Shown: positions 9,177 to 16,939 of the stretch, piece after piece | Layout of the letters: each line of letters opens with the position of its first letter | Numbering within the stretch: position 1 is the stretch's first letter | Source of the DNA: an uncultured Porphyromonadaceae bacterium | GTDB lineage: Bacteria; Bacteroidota; Bacteroidia; Bacteroidales; Barnesiellaceae | DNA: 64,000 nt | Direction of reading: 5' to 3' | Assembly (NCBI GenBank): GCA_900538555.1 | Contig: UPYI01000009.1 | Location: 1 to 64,000, forward strand | The notes under the pieces: model-generated | What the model saw: only the letters and a program-made list of their open reading frames with translations | What the model was told of the DNA's origin: nothing | The model's database searches: none | Translations under genes and position numbers: made by a program

Positions 9177-9184
9177 TATTTTTG
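9177..9184 (+). promoter_or_regulatory. -7 box of vsr
   Basis: TATTTTTG lies 17 nt before the vsr ATG, in AT-rich DNA. Confidence 0.5.
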
Positions 9185-9201
9185 TAACAAAGACATTCGA
9201 T

Positions 9202-9711
9202 ATGGATATTTGGGACAAAAAGAAACGATCTGCCGTCATGGCAAAAATAAAAAGTAAAGATACCAAACCTGAATGGATCGTAAGACGTTATTTACATGAT
9301 CGAGGGTATTCTTATCGAAAAAATGTAAAAGGATTGCCCGGTACACCAGATATTGTACTACGCAAATACGGCATAATCATCTTTATACACGGATGTTTTT
9401 GGCATGGGCATAACGATGGGCACATTCCACATACCAATAAAACTTTCTGGAATAATAAAATAGAACGGAATAAAAAACGAGACGCACAAGCAAAAGAATT
9501 ATTAAAAAAAGCAGGATGGAAAGTGATGACTATTTGGGAATGCCAATTAAAGCCTTCCGTTTGCAAACAGACATTGCTAGAAATGGAATATCACATCAAT
9601 CATTCCTATTTAGAACGTCTGAGAAAATATAAATCAAAAACCTACAATATCAAAGAAGCACAACTAAATATCGCGGCCGAAGACGATGAGATATACGGCT
9701 CTCAAACTTGA
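9202..9711 (+). CDS. vsr: Very short patch repair endonuclease (Vsr)
   Basis: The 169-residue protein has the Vsr order: MAKIKSKDTKPEWIVRRYLH at residues 13-32, YRKNVKGLPGTPDIVL with the catalytic Asp, FIHGCFWHGH, TNKTFWNNKIERNKKRD, and GWKVMTIWEC. Vsr nicks next to T:G mismatches left by deamination of 5-methylcytosine, starting repair that protects methylated sites. It stands directly before a HaeIII-like restriction gene and its cytosine methyltransferase, so its substrate is probably the deaminated GGCC site. Composition is AT-richer than the flanks, as in the next two genes, which suggests transfer as one block. Confidence 0.93.
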   Translation: MDIWDKKKRSAVMAKIKSKDTKPEWIVRRYLHDRGYSYRKNVKGLPGTPDIVLRKYGIIIFIHGCFWHGHNDGHIPHTNKTFWNNKIERNKKRDAQAKELLKKAGWKVMTIWECQLKPSVCKQTLLEMEYHINHSYLERLRKYKSKTYNIKEAQLNIAAEDDEIYGSQT

Positions 9712-9799
9712 TTTTTTCGTCCACGTCAAAAAAACTATGCCAACTCTTGTTGCTAAAAAAGTATTTTATTTATTTTCGCAATAAAAAATTCAAATAACT

Positions 9800-10753
9800 A
9801 TGAGCAACAAAAGTAACAACAATGGTCGCGCTTATGAATTTGTTTTTCTACAAACTCTTAACGAAGAAATTCAAAAATATCGACCTTCTAATATTATACA
9901 AAATAGTAGTTACCTTGCTGCAAAACGTTCTTGGGAGACCCTATCAGAAAATACCCAAGAAAATTACAAAACAAGTTCTTTGGCTGCCATCAACAAAATA
10001 TTTGAATTAGAACCTCGCATCATAGAAGCAGAGAAAGATTGCTTAAACCTTCAAATACAAACAGATGATCAAGGGAAAGAAGGTGATGTACGAGACATTT
10101 TAATTCTTCGCCACGATATCCAATGGGAAATCGGACTAAGTCTTAAACATAATCATTTTGCGGTCAAACATAGTCGATTAAGCAAGAACATCGATTTCGG
10201 GGAAAAATGGTATGGGATTCCTTGTTCTCAACATTATTGGAATGACATACTACCTGTATTCAGGTATCTTGACCTCGAAAAAGAGAAAAAAACAAAATTC
10301 AAAGATCTTCCCAATAAAGAAGAAGATGTTTATATTCCATTATTAACCGCTTTTATTAACGAAATAAATCGTCAATATAAAAAAGACCAGACAATTCCAG
10401 CCAAAATGGTCGAATATCTTTTGGGCAAATATGATTTTTATAAAATCATCAGCATTGACAATATGCGAATCACACAACTTCAATCGTACAATTTGCATGG
10501 AACCCTAAATCAAAATAGCAAAATCCAACAAACCTCAATTCATATACCGATAGCAACATTACCTACTCGCATTGTAAGTTTAGGATTTGTACCCAATAAA
10601 ACAAATACAATAGAACTCTATATGAACGGAGGCTGGCAGTTCTCATTTCGCATTCATAACGCAGCCACCATGGTAGAATCCTCTTTAAAATTTGACATTC
10701 AAATAATAGGAATGCCGACAACTATTATTACAATAAATTGTTATTGGAAATAA
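9800..10753 (+). CDS. HaeIII-like type II restriction endonuclease
   Basis: The 317-residue protein resembles R.HaeIII closely as I recall that sequence: NNGRAYEFVFLQTL at the start, KEGDVRDILILRHDIQWEIG near residues 95-115, SLKHNHFAVKHSRLS, YGIPCSQHYWND, KMVEYLLGKYDFYK, and GWQFSFRIHNA near the end. R.HaeIII cuts GGCC between G and C. The Glu/Asp cluster in EGDVRDI and the Glu-Gly-Leu-Ser-Leu-Lys run are candidate catalytic elements. It ends 2 nt before the methyltransferase start. GGCC specificity is inferred from similarity, not shown. Confidence 0.9.
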   Translation: MSNKSNNNGRAYEFVFLQTLNEEIQKYRPSNIIQNSSYLAAKRSWETLSENTQENYKTSSLAAINKIFELEPRIIEAEKDCLNLQIQTDDQGKEGDVRDILILRHDIQWEIGLSLKHNHFAVKHSRLSKNIDFGEKWYGIPCSQHYWNDILPVFRYLDLEKEKKTKFKDLPNKEEDVYIPLLTAFINEINRQYKKDQTIPAKMVEYLLGKYDFYKIISIDNMRITQLQSYNLHGTLNQNSKIQQTSIHIPIATLPTRIVSLGFVPNKTNTIELYMNGGWQFSFRIHNAATMVESSLKFDIQIIGMPTTIITINCYWK

Positions 10754-10755
10754 CT

Positions 10756-11781
10756 ATGATGAATTTAATAAGTCTTTTTTCCGGAGCTGGTGGTTTAGAT
10801 TTAGGGTTTCAAAAAGCTGGCTTTAAAACAATTATTGCCAATGAAATAGATGCCAAAATATGCCCGACATTTCGAGTAAATTTTCCTGATGTCCTTTTAA
10901 TTCAGGAAGACATACGTAATATAAGTTCATCCGATTTCCCGGACAATATTATCGGGATAATCGGAGGTCCCCCTTGCCAATCATGGAGCGAAGCTGGTTC
11001 CCTCAAAGGCATCGAGGATACCAGAGGACAATTATTTTACGAATACATCCGTATTTTAAAAGACAAACAGCCTCTATTCTTTGTTGCTGAAAATGTATCG
11101 GGAATGCTTGCCAAGCGCCATTCAGAAGCGGTAAACAGCTTCATGGCATTGTTTAACAAAGCAGGCTATGATGTCAATTTAAAAATGCTTAACGCAAATG
11201 ATTATGATGTCCCGGAAGATCGTGATCGGGTATTTTATATTGGGTTTCGAAAAGATTTAAACATCCGGAACTTTGAATATCCGACACCACAGAAAAACAA
11301 ACTGACATTACGCGACTGCATTTGGGATCTACAAGATTCGGCTATTCCGGCTCTTAACAAGAACAGGACAAACGGAGATGCCTGCAAGGTTCCTAATAAC
11401 GAATACTTCGTAGGTTCTTTTTCCCCTATATTCATGTCACGTAACCGAGTACGCTCTTGGGATGAACCCGGATTTACGGTTCAAGCAAGCGGGCGACAAT
11501 GCCAATTGCACCCACAAGCCCCAAAAATGATTAAAGTCGAAAAAAATTTGCAAAAATTCGTTGAAGGGTATGAGCATCTATATAGACGGATGACTGTCCG
11601 GGAAGTTGCACGAATTCAAACATTTCCCGATAATTTTAAATTTATCTACAACGAAATAAATTACGGATACAAAATGATCGGCAATGCCGTCCCAGTCAAT
11701 TTAGCATATCATGTAGCTATGCAAATAAAAAAGACATTAATACAAAACAAAGCTATTGTTACCAAAGAAGCTAAAATGTAG
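10756..11781 (+). CDS. HaeIII-like DNA (cytosine-5)-methyltransferase
   Basis: The 341-residue enzyme has the m5C motif order: motif I SLFSGAGGLDLGF (6-18), motif IV GGPPCQSW with nucleophile Cys74, motif VI AENV, motif VIII EDRDRVFYIGF, the target-recognition region, then YRRMTVREVARIQTFPD and GNAVPVNLA. The target domain (SRNRVRSWDEPGFTVQASGR) resembles M.HaeIII, which methylates the inner C of GGCC. The start is ATG 10756, just after the endonuclease stop; the second ATG (10759) is equally possible. Together with vsr it forms a complete restriction, modification and repair set. Confidence 0.92.
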   Translation: MMNLISLFSGAGGLDLGFQKAGFKTIIANEIDAKICPTFRVNFPDVLLIQEDIRNISSSDFPDNIIGIIGGPPCQSWSEAGSLKGIEDTRGQLFYEYIRILKDKQPLFFVAENVSGMLAKRHSEAVNSFMALFNKAGYDVNLKMLNANDYDVPEDRDRVFYIGFRKDLNIRNFEYPTPQKNKLTLRDCIWDLQDSAIPALNKNRTNGDACKVPNNEYFVGSFSPIFMSRNRVRSWDEPGFTVQASGRQCQLHPQAPKMIKVEKNLQKFVEGYEHLYRRMTVREVARIQTFPDNFKFIYNEINYGYKMIGNAVPVNLAYHVAMQIKKTLIQNKAIVTKEAKM

Positions 11782-11837
11782 AGACCAAAAGGGTTCAACA
11801 TTTTTTACATTTCAATTCTTTTATACCAGAAATTTCT

Positions 11838-11925
11838 TATCTTTGTAGAAGATAAGCTACGCCTCAACATAGATCAAGTAAACTTATCTCTGTATTCGGC
11901 GTACTTTATATTCGCAACATACGGC
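11838..11925 (+). repeat. Palindromic repeat form B with promoter
   Basis: One unit between TATCTTTG (11838-11845) and a second, one-base-decayed box TATATTCG (11907-11914), 69 nt apart. The hairpin centre reads AAGTAAACTT. The boxes point at the 11978 gene and are its likely promoters. Confidence 0.7.
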
Positions 11926-11977
11926 AGAGAGTACACGACTCTCGACACAGATAATAACCGAAATAAAAAGATGCACT

Positions 11978-13579
11978 ATGAAACGGATAATTTCTTCTCT
12001 GTTTGCATTATCTGTTCTCGCTCTTTACGCACAAAGCCCGGGCGATGAGATGTTCAAAAGATACGAAGCATTCAAAAAACAGGCACAAAAAGAATATTCC
12101 GATTTCCGGAACGAAGCCAACCAAGCGTATATCCAGTTCATGCGAGAGGCTTGGGAACGATTCTCTCCCCAGCCTGCCGAGGAGGCAACGCCGGTTCCCG
12201 ATCCGCCCGTACCTCCGGTAGATGTTCCGAAAGATCTGGATCTAAACAAAATACCTCCTACGATCACGATTCTGCATGGAGACGTATATCCGGCTCCGCC
12301 GGTCGTCGTACAGCCTGTACCGGTCACACCGATACCCGAAATAGCGGAAGATGACGAGGAGGAGGAAGATATTCCGGAAGAAGACGCTCTGCCGGCTCCG
12401 GTTCCTACTCCTACTCCGGCTCCTGCACCTACACCTGCTCCCCAACCGGAGCCTGCCCCGGTAGCCCCTGCCGTAAAAAGCGGATTCTCATTTTCTGTGT
12501 TCGGGACGGAATGTCGGGTACGGTTAGACGACAAAGACCGGTTCAAATTGTCCAATGCCCGGGAAGACGCAGTTGCCGACACGTGGCAGAAACTGGCTTC
12601 TCCCCGATACAACAATTTGATTATCGACTGCTTGGATTTGCGGGAAGAATTGAATCTCTGCGATTGGGCTTATTTTCAACTACTGGAACAACTTGCCTCC
12701 GACTTCTTGGGAAAAGGCACTAACGAGGCGACCGTATTACAGGCTTATCTGTTCAACCAATCGGGTTACAAGGTACGTTTGGCACGCACCCAGCAGGAAA
12801 AATTATATCTGTTGGTAGCATCCGACCAAGTGATGTTCGGAAGAAACTATTTCGTGCTCGACAACGAGAAGTTCTTCATCATGCAACCTACCGATGAAGA
12901 TATGTTTATCTTCAACCGGAAATTCCCGAACGAACAACGTCTGTCGCTGAACATCGGGAAAGAACAACATTTTGCATTCCGACCTTCCCCTGTGGAGAAA
13001 CGGGAATCGACCGGCCCCAAAGGAATAACAGTGAATCTGTCCTGCAACAAGAATCTCATCGACTTTTTCGATACCTATCCGCAATCATACATCAACAACG
13101 ATCCTACTACCAAATGGCAGTTCTATGCCAATACGCCATTGTCCGCCAACATTCGGGAAGTATTGTATCCGTCGTTGAAGAAAGCCATCCAGGGATTGAA
13201 CGAAGTCGATGCCGTAAACGTGCTGTTGAACTTCCTGCAAACCGCATTTGTCTACGGATATGACGACGAGATCTGGGGTGGAGATCGTCCGTTTTTCCCG
13301 GACGAAACGATATTCTATCCTTACAGCGATTGCGAAGACCGAGCCATCCTGTTCTCCCGTCTGGTTCGCGACTTGACCGGACTCGAAGCAGTTCTGCTCT
13401 ATTACCCCGGTCACTTGGCATCAGGAGTACGGTTCACCCAAGAGTCTCCGGGCGCAACGCTTACCGTCAATGGAAAACGATACACCTATTGCGAGCCCAC
13501 CTGTTCGGGATACGCTCCCGCCGGTTGGTTGCCCGACCAATACGAAGGAGTATCGCCGACGGTCGTTTTTCTGGAATAA
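11978..13579 (+). CDS. Secreted protein with Pro-rich linker and transglutaminase-like C-terminal domain
   Basis: The 533-residue product has a signal peptide (about 1-18), an Arg/Lys/Glu-rich helical stretch, and a linker from about 65 to 165 made of Pro/Ala/Val/Thr and an acidic run. A globular region follows. The C-terminal 90 residues contain YPYSDCEDRAILFSRLVRDL (Cys452), YYPGHLASGV (His479) and YCEPTCSGYAPAG (around Glu506), a spacing that fits a transglutaminase/cysteine-protease-like Cys-His-acid site. The family is not one I can name; similar hypothetical proteins are known in Bacteroidota. The linker suggests that the domain stands away from a surface. It is monocistronic, with a form B promoter repeat upstream and a form C repeat directly downstream. 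Confidence 0.7.
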   Translation: MKRIISSLFALSVLALYAQSPGDEMFKRYEAFKKQAQKEYSDFRNEANQAYIQFMREAWERFSPQPAEEATPVPDPPVPPVDVPKDLDLNKIPPTITILHGDVYPAPPVVVQPVPVTPIPEIAEDDEEEEDIPEEDALPAPVPTPTPAPAPTPAPQPEPAPVAPAVKSGFSFSVFGTECRVRLDDKDRFKLSNAREDAVADTWQKLASPRYNNLIIDCLDLREELNLCDWAYFQLLEQLASDFLGKGTNEATVLQAYLFNQSGYKVRLARTQQEKLYLLVASDQVMFGRNYFVLDNEKFFIMQPTDEDMFIFNRKFPNEQRLSLNIGKEQHFAFRPSPVEKRESTGPKGITVNLSCNKNLIDFFDTYPQSYINNDPTTKWQFYANTPLSANIREVLYPSLKKAIQGLNEVDAVNVLLNFLQTAFVYGYDDEIWGGDRPFFPDETIFYPYSDCEDRAILFSRLVRDLTGLEAVLLYYPGHLASGVRFTQESPGATLTVNGKRYTYCEPTCSGYAPAGWLPDQYEGVSPTVVFLE

Positions 13580-13584
13580 TCTAA

Positions 13585-13705
13585 AACCGGAAGACGATAT
13601 GTCATAATACCCGGCCTGCTGCGTTGCCATCGGAATTCGGGCTAAGTCGTTTACATCAGTAAACACCTGTTGCCTTATCGCCTTGCATCTTAACCACTCT
13701 AACGC
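13585..13705. repeat. Dispersed repeat C, copy 1
   Basis: A stretch of about 120 nt directly after the 11978 gene matches the reverse complement of 63720-63850, and partly 37420-37505. The shared core is CTGCTGCGTTGCCATCGGAA followed by TTCGG, CTAAGTCGTTTAC and then GCCTTGC and TCTAAC. Confidence 0.75.
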
Positions 13706-13784
13706 ACCGAAAAGGGATGCATCAAAACTTATGTCTTGACACACCCCACACCAACAGCGGAAACAAAAATTCAGAATACACGAT

Positions 13785-13828
13785 AAACAAACAGCCGCAT
13801 CGGAATGTTCCGATGCGGCTGTTTGTTT
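13785..13828. terminator. Bidirectional terminator between the 11978 gene and ubiE
   Basis: A perfect 21-bp inverted repeat with a 2-nt loop (arms 13785-13805 and 13808-13828). The GC-rich centre is flanked by A-rich and T-rich ends, so it can stop the converging transcripts of both strands. Confidence 0.9.
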
Positions 13829-13846
13829 TATAGTTTCAATAAATCT

Positions 13847-14593
13847 CTATTCGATTTTCTTCCCGAAATAAATCGTACACACCCCGAAGGTCAGTTTCCG
13901 ATAAAAACAATCCTGAAAACCTACCGAGCGGAAAATATCCAGCATCGCTTCGCCCTGAGGTACTGCCATGATCGAACGGGGCAGGTAAGTATAGGCGCTG
14001 CCATCTTTCGAAACCAGTTTCCCTATCCACGGAATAAGCGTCGAGGTATAAAAGCGATATCCCTGTTTATAAGGCGTCCGGTCGGGTGTGGAAAGTTCGA
14101 TCACGCACAGTACGCCACCCGGCTTCAACACACGGAACATCTCCGCAAAACCTTTGTCGAGGTGCTCGAAGTTCCGTACACCGTAAGCCACCGTGACCGC
14201 ATCGAAACTGTTATCAGCGAACGACATCGAAAGGCAATCCTGCTTTTCAAAAACAAGCCTGTCCGATACGCCCGCCCGTTCCGCTTTCCGTGCAGCTATC
14301 TCCAACATATTTTCGGAGAGGTCGATACCCACCAACACATCGGGTTGCAGCTTGCGTTGCAACAGCAAAGCCAGATCGCCCGTTCCGGTAGCCACATCGA
14401 GAATCCGGCGGGGGTTATATGCCGAAAGCATCTTCACCGCGATCTTACGCCACCGTCGATCGATACCGGCAGTCATCGTCCGGTTCATTGTATCGTAAGC
14501 CGGAGCTATATTGTCGAACATCTGTTCCACCTGCTCGGCTTTACCCTCCTTATCGTTGTAAGGTTTTATACTTTCCGCCTTATAATCGGTCAT
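13847..14593 (-). CDS. ubiE: Demethylmenaquinone methyltransferase (MenG/UbiE)
   Basis: The 248-residue SAM methyltransferase has QMFDNIAPAYDTMNR at about 23-37, the SAM site ILDVATGTGDLAL near 64-76, and VTVAYGVRNFEHLDKGFAEM and VLKPGGVLCVIELSTP further on, all signatures of UbiE/MenG. It completes menaquinone synthesis by C-methylating demethylmenaquinone, as expected for an anaerobe that uses menaquinone. It lies 12 nt downstream of purC on the same strand and shares the bidirectional terminator after its stop. Confidence 0.94.
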   Translation of the reverse strand: MTDYKAESIKPYNDKEGKAEQVEQMFDNIAPAYDTMNRTMTAGIDRRWRKIAVKMLSAYNPRRILDVATGTGDLALLLQRKLQPDVLVGIDLSENMLEIAARKAERAGVSDRLVFEKQDCLSMSFADNSFDAVTVAYGVRNFEHLDKGFAEMFRVLKPGGVLCVIELSTPDRTPYKQGYRFYTSTLIPWIGKLVSKDGSAYTYLPRSIMAVPQGEAMLDIFRSVGFQDCFYRKLTFGVCTIYFGKKIE

Positions 14594-14605
14594 GCCTATA
14601 CGATC

Positions 14606-15580
14606 TTACTTACGGGATTTCAGATATTCCGTCACATTCTTTTCGATACGGGCTGCGACATCGGTCGTATCTGCTTTCACAAACTTCTCGCCCACGATAT
14701 GTTCATACAACTCAATATAGCGTTCGCTTACGCTCTCGCAATATTCATCGGTCATTTCGGGCAATGTCTGTCCGACTTTGCCCATAAAATCGTGTTCGAT
14801 CAACCATTGACGGACAAACTCCTTCGAAAGCTGTTTTTGCGGTTCGCCCTTGGCAAAACGATCTTCGAAACCTTCGGCATAGAAATAGCGCGACGAATCG
14901 GGAGTATGTATCTCGTCGATCAGATAGACCTTGCCATCCTTCTTACCGAATTCATATTTCGTATCGACCAATATCAATCCCATAGCCGCAGCCATCTCCG
15001 ATCCGCGTTGGAAGAGTGCACGGGTATAAGCTTCCATCTGCTCGTAGTCTTCCTTCGATACGATGCCTTGTGCAATGATCTCCTCTTTCGATATATTTTC
15101 GTCATGTCCGGCTTCCGCTTTCGTAGTCGGCGTAATTATCGGTTCGGGGAATTTCTGATTCTCTTTCATCCCTTCGGGCAAAGTCACGCCGCAAAGAGAA
15201 CGTACACCCGCCTTATAATCGCGCCATGCACTTCCGGTCAGATAACCGCGGATAATCATTTCCACCCTGAAACCTTCGCACTTGATACCGACAGTCACCA
15301 TCGGATCGGGCGTAGCCAGTTTCCAGTTCGGCACAATATCGGCTGTCGCATCCAAAAACTTCGAAGCGATCTGGTTCAGCACCTGTCCTTTGTAGGGTAT
15401 CCCTTTCGGCAGAATCACATCGAATGCCGAAATACGGTCGCTGGCTACCATTACCAACAGCTCGTCGTCGATGTCGTACACATCGCGCACTTTACCATGA
15501 TACACTCCCTTTTGTCCGGGAAAATTAAAATCTGTTCTTACCAAAGCATTTTTCATTTCTGTAATACTATTTGTGTTCAT
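14606..15580 (-). CDS. purC: Phosphoribosylaminoimidazole-succinocarboxamide synthase (SAICAR synthase)
   Basis: PurC joins CAIR and aspartate with ATP in purine synthesis. The 324-residue protein has DFNFPGQKGVYHGKVRDVYD near the start, DRISAFDVILPKGIPYKG, RGYLTGSAWRDYKAG, ILVDTKYEFG and DEIHTPDSSRYFY, in the long form found in Bacteroidota. The start is set at ATG 15580 (MNTNS); MKNAL eight codons on is also possible. The open frame continues 11 codons upstream, but only because it runs into a form A repeat, so that extension is rejected. Order on the strand is phoH, purC, ubiE. Confidence 0.94.
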   Translation of the reverse strand: MNTNSITEMKNALVRTDFNFPGQKGVYHGKVRDVYDIDDELLVMVASDRISAFDVILPKGIPYKGQVLNQIASKFLDATADIVPNWKLATPDPMVTVGIKCEGFRVEMIIRGYLTGSAWRDYKAGVRSLCGVTLPEGMKENQKFPEPIITPTTKAEAGHDENISKEEIIAQGIVSKEDYEQMEAYTRALFQRGSEMAAAMGLILVDTKYEFGKKDGKVYLIDEIHTPDSSRYFYAEGFEDRFAKGEPQKQLSKEFVRQWLIEHDFMGKVGQTLPEMTDEYCESVSERYIELYEHIVGEKFVKADTTDVAARIEKNVTEYLKSRK

Positions 15581-15585
15581 TCTAT

Positions 15586-15655
15586 ATTCATACACCTTTT
15601 CTCTGCCCGGCATAGCCCGAACAAGTCCGACTCCGCTCCCGTCTTATCGAAACCG
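15586..15655. repeat. Palindromic repeat form A, phoH-purC gap
   Basis: One unit with CACCTTTTCTCTGCCCGGCA, the centre CCGAACAAGTCCG and GTCTTATCGAAA, occupying nearly the whole gap. It ends within 6 nt of the purC start. Confidence 0.65.
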
Positions 15656-15671
15656 CCGATTCCCGATGCGC

Positions 15672-16661
15672 CTATTTTTCGGCAGGCTTCACATCGGGCT
15701 GTCCCGCTTTCTTCGCTTTCTCCCGTTCATCGAACTTCTCGTACGCTTCTACTATGCGCTGCACCAATTTGTGTCGCACAATATCTTTCTTCGTGAACTC
15801 CACTTTACCTATCCCCGGCACATCCTTCAAAATACGGATAGCCTGTACCAGCCCCGAAGTCTGTGCCGCAGGCAAATCTATCTGCGTCATATCACCGGTC
15901 ACGATCATTTTTCCGTTCAATCCCAAACGGGTAAGGAACATTTTAATCTGGTGTGTGGTCGTATTCTGCGCCTCATCGAGAATGATCACAGCATCGCTCA
16001 ACGTTCGTCCGCGCATAAACGCCAACGGGGCAATCTGTATCACATTGCTCTCCATATACTCTTTGAGTTTGGCAGCAGGAATCATATCCTGCAACGCATC
16101 GTAAAGCGGTTGCAGATAGGGATCTATCTTGTCTTTCATATCCCCCGGAAGAAACCCCAGTTTCTCACCCGCCTCCACAGCCGGACGGCTCAAAATGATC
16201 TTCTTTACCTCTTTGTTTTTCAATGCTCTGACCGCCAACGCTATCGCCACATAAGTTTTGCCCGAACCCGCCGGACCGAGAGCAAATACCAAATCGGAAG
16301 ACTCGAACTCCTTCACCAGTTTTTGCTGGTTTTCCGTCCGTGCCACAATCGGTTTCCCGTTCGTACCGTAAATAATCAGATGATCTTTCTGCTTCACCTC
16401 CACCGGAGCATCGCCTTTTACGATATCGATAATAGCCTCCTCGGTGAGCATGTTGTATTCGGCACAATATTTCTCCAACTGCTTCAACTTCTTTTCAAAA
16501 AGTGCGGTCTCCGCCTCATCGCCCATCACACGAAAAACGATACCGCGTGCCGTCAAGCGGATTTTCGGAAACAGATTTTTGATTAACTGGATATTGCAAT
16601 TGTTTACCCCATAGAAAATTACGGGATCGATATTGTCCAAAAAGATGACGCGTTCTATCAT
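15672..16661 (-). CDS. phoH: PhoH-like ATPase
   Basis: The 329-residue protein has an N-terminal KH-like region (about 1-90), Walker A GPAGSGKT (129-136), KKIILSRPAVEAGEKLGFLPG, and Walker B AVIILDEAQNTT near 218. This is the PhoH/PhoL family. The molecular role is not fully settled; ribosome- or RNA-linked ATPase or helicase activity is the usual proposal, from the YbeZ neighbourhood in other bacteria. It has a good promoter and a palindrome at the predicted transcript start (16702-16729), and is followed by purC and ubiE. Confidence 0.92.
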   Translation of the reverse strand: MIERVIFLDNIDPVIFYGVNNCNIQLIKNLFPKIRLTARGIVFRVMGDEAETALFEKKLKQLEKYCAEYNMLTEEAIIDIVKGDAPVEVKQKDHLIIYGTNGKPIVARTENQQKLVKEFESSDLVFALGPAGSGKTYVAIALAVRALKNKEVKKIILSRPAVEAGEKLGFLPGDMKDKIDPYLQPLYDALQDMIPAAKLKEYMESNVIQIAPLAFMRGRTLSDAVIILDEAQNTTTHQIKMFLTRLGLNGKMIVTGDMTQIDLPAAQTSGLVQAIRILKDVPGIGKVEFTKKDIVRHKLVQRIVEAYEKFDEREKAKKAGQPDVKPAEK

Positions 16662-16701
16662 GTAAATAATAGTACCGGAAATTCCGAATTAGATACTTAG
16701 A

Positions 16702-16729
16702 AATGCGAATCATTCGCATTGCAAAGATA
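16702..16729 (-). promoter_or_regulatory. phoH promoter with palindrome at the transcript start
   Basis: TATCTTTG (16722-16729, minus) is followed at once by the perfect inverted repeat AATGCGAATCATTCGCATT (16702-16720), which covers the expected +1. It could be an operator or a 5' mRNA hairpin. The rest of the gap to 16939 shows no gene. Confidence 0.6.
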
Positions 16730-16939
16730 AGTATAAAATTACAATCCCGATAATAAACCGAGGCAAATCGCCTTATTCTCTTTTACAGATTCGTCGCGTC
16801 GGTACAAATCCCAGTCAAGACGTCCTTGTCTCCATTTATAAAACCGACAAAAGAAAAGCCGCATGCCGGATGCTCCCCAAGATGGACAATTTATAGGGAA
16901 CAATCCATGCAGCGGCTACGCTTCTCTGTTCAGATACAC

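Noticed and set aside
9202..11781. Prophage or IS-borne origin with flanking inverted repeats
   Set aside because: No transposase, integrase or terminal repeats are visible around the restriction-modification genes.
15581..15613. N-terminal extension of purC
   Set aside because: The extra codons are read from a form A repeat; PurC homologues start at or after MNTNS/MKNAL.
13805..15796. Long plus-strand open frame of over 600 codons
   Set aside because: It lies antisense to ubiE and purC, both clearly identified; the frame is a by-product of their codon use.
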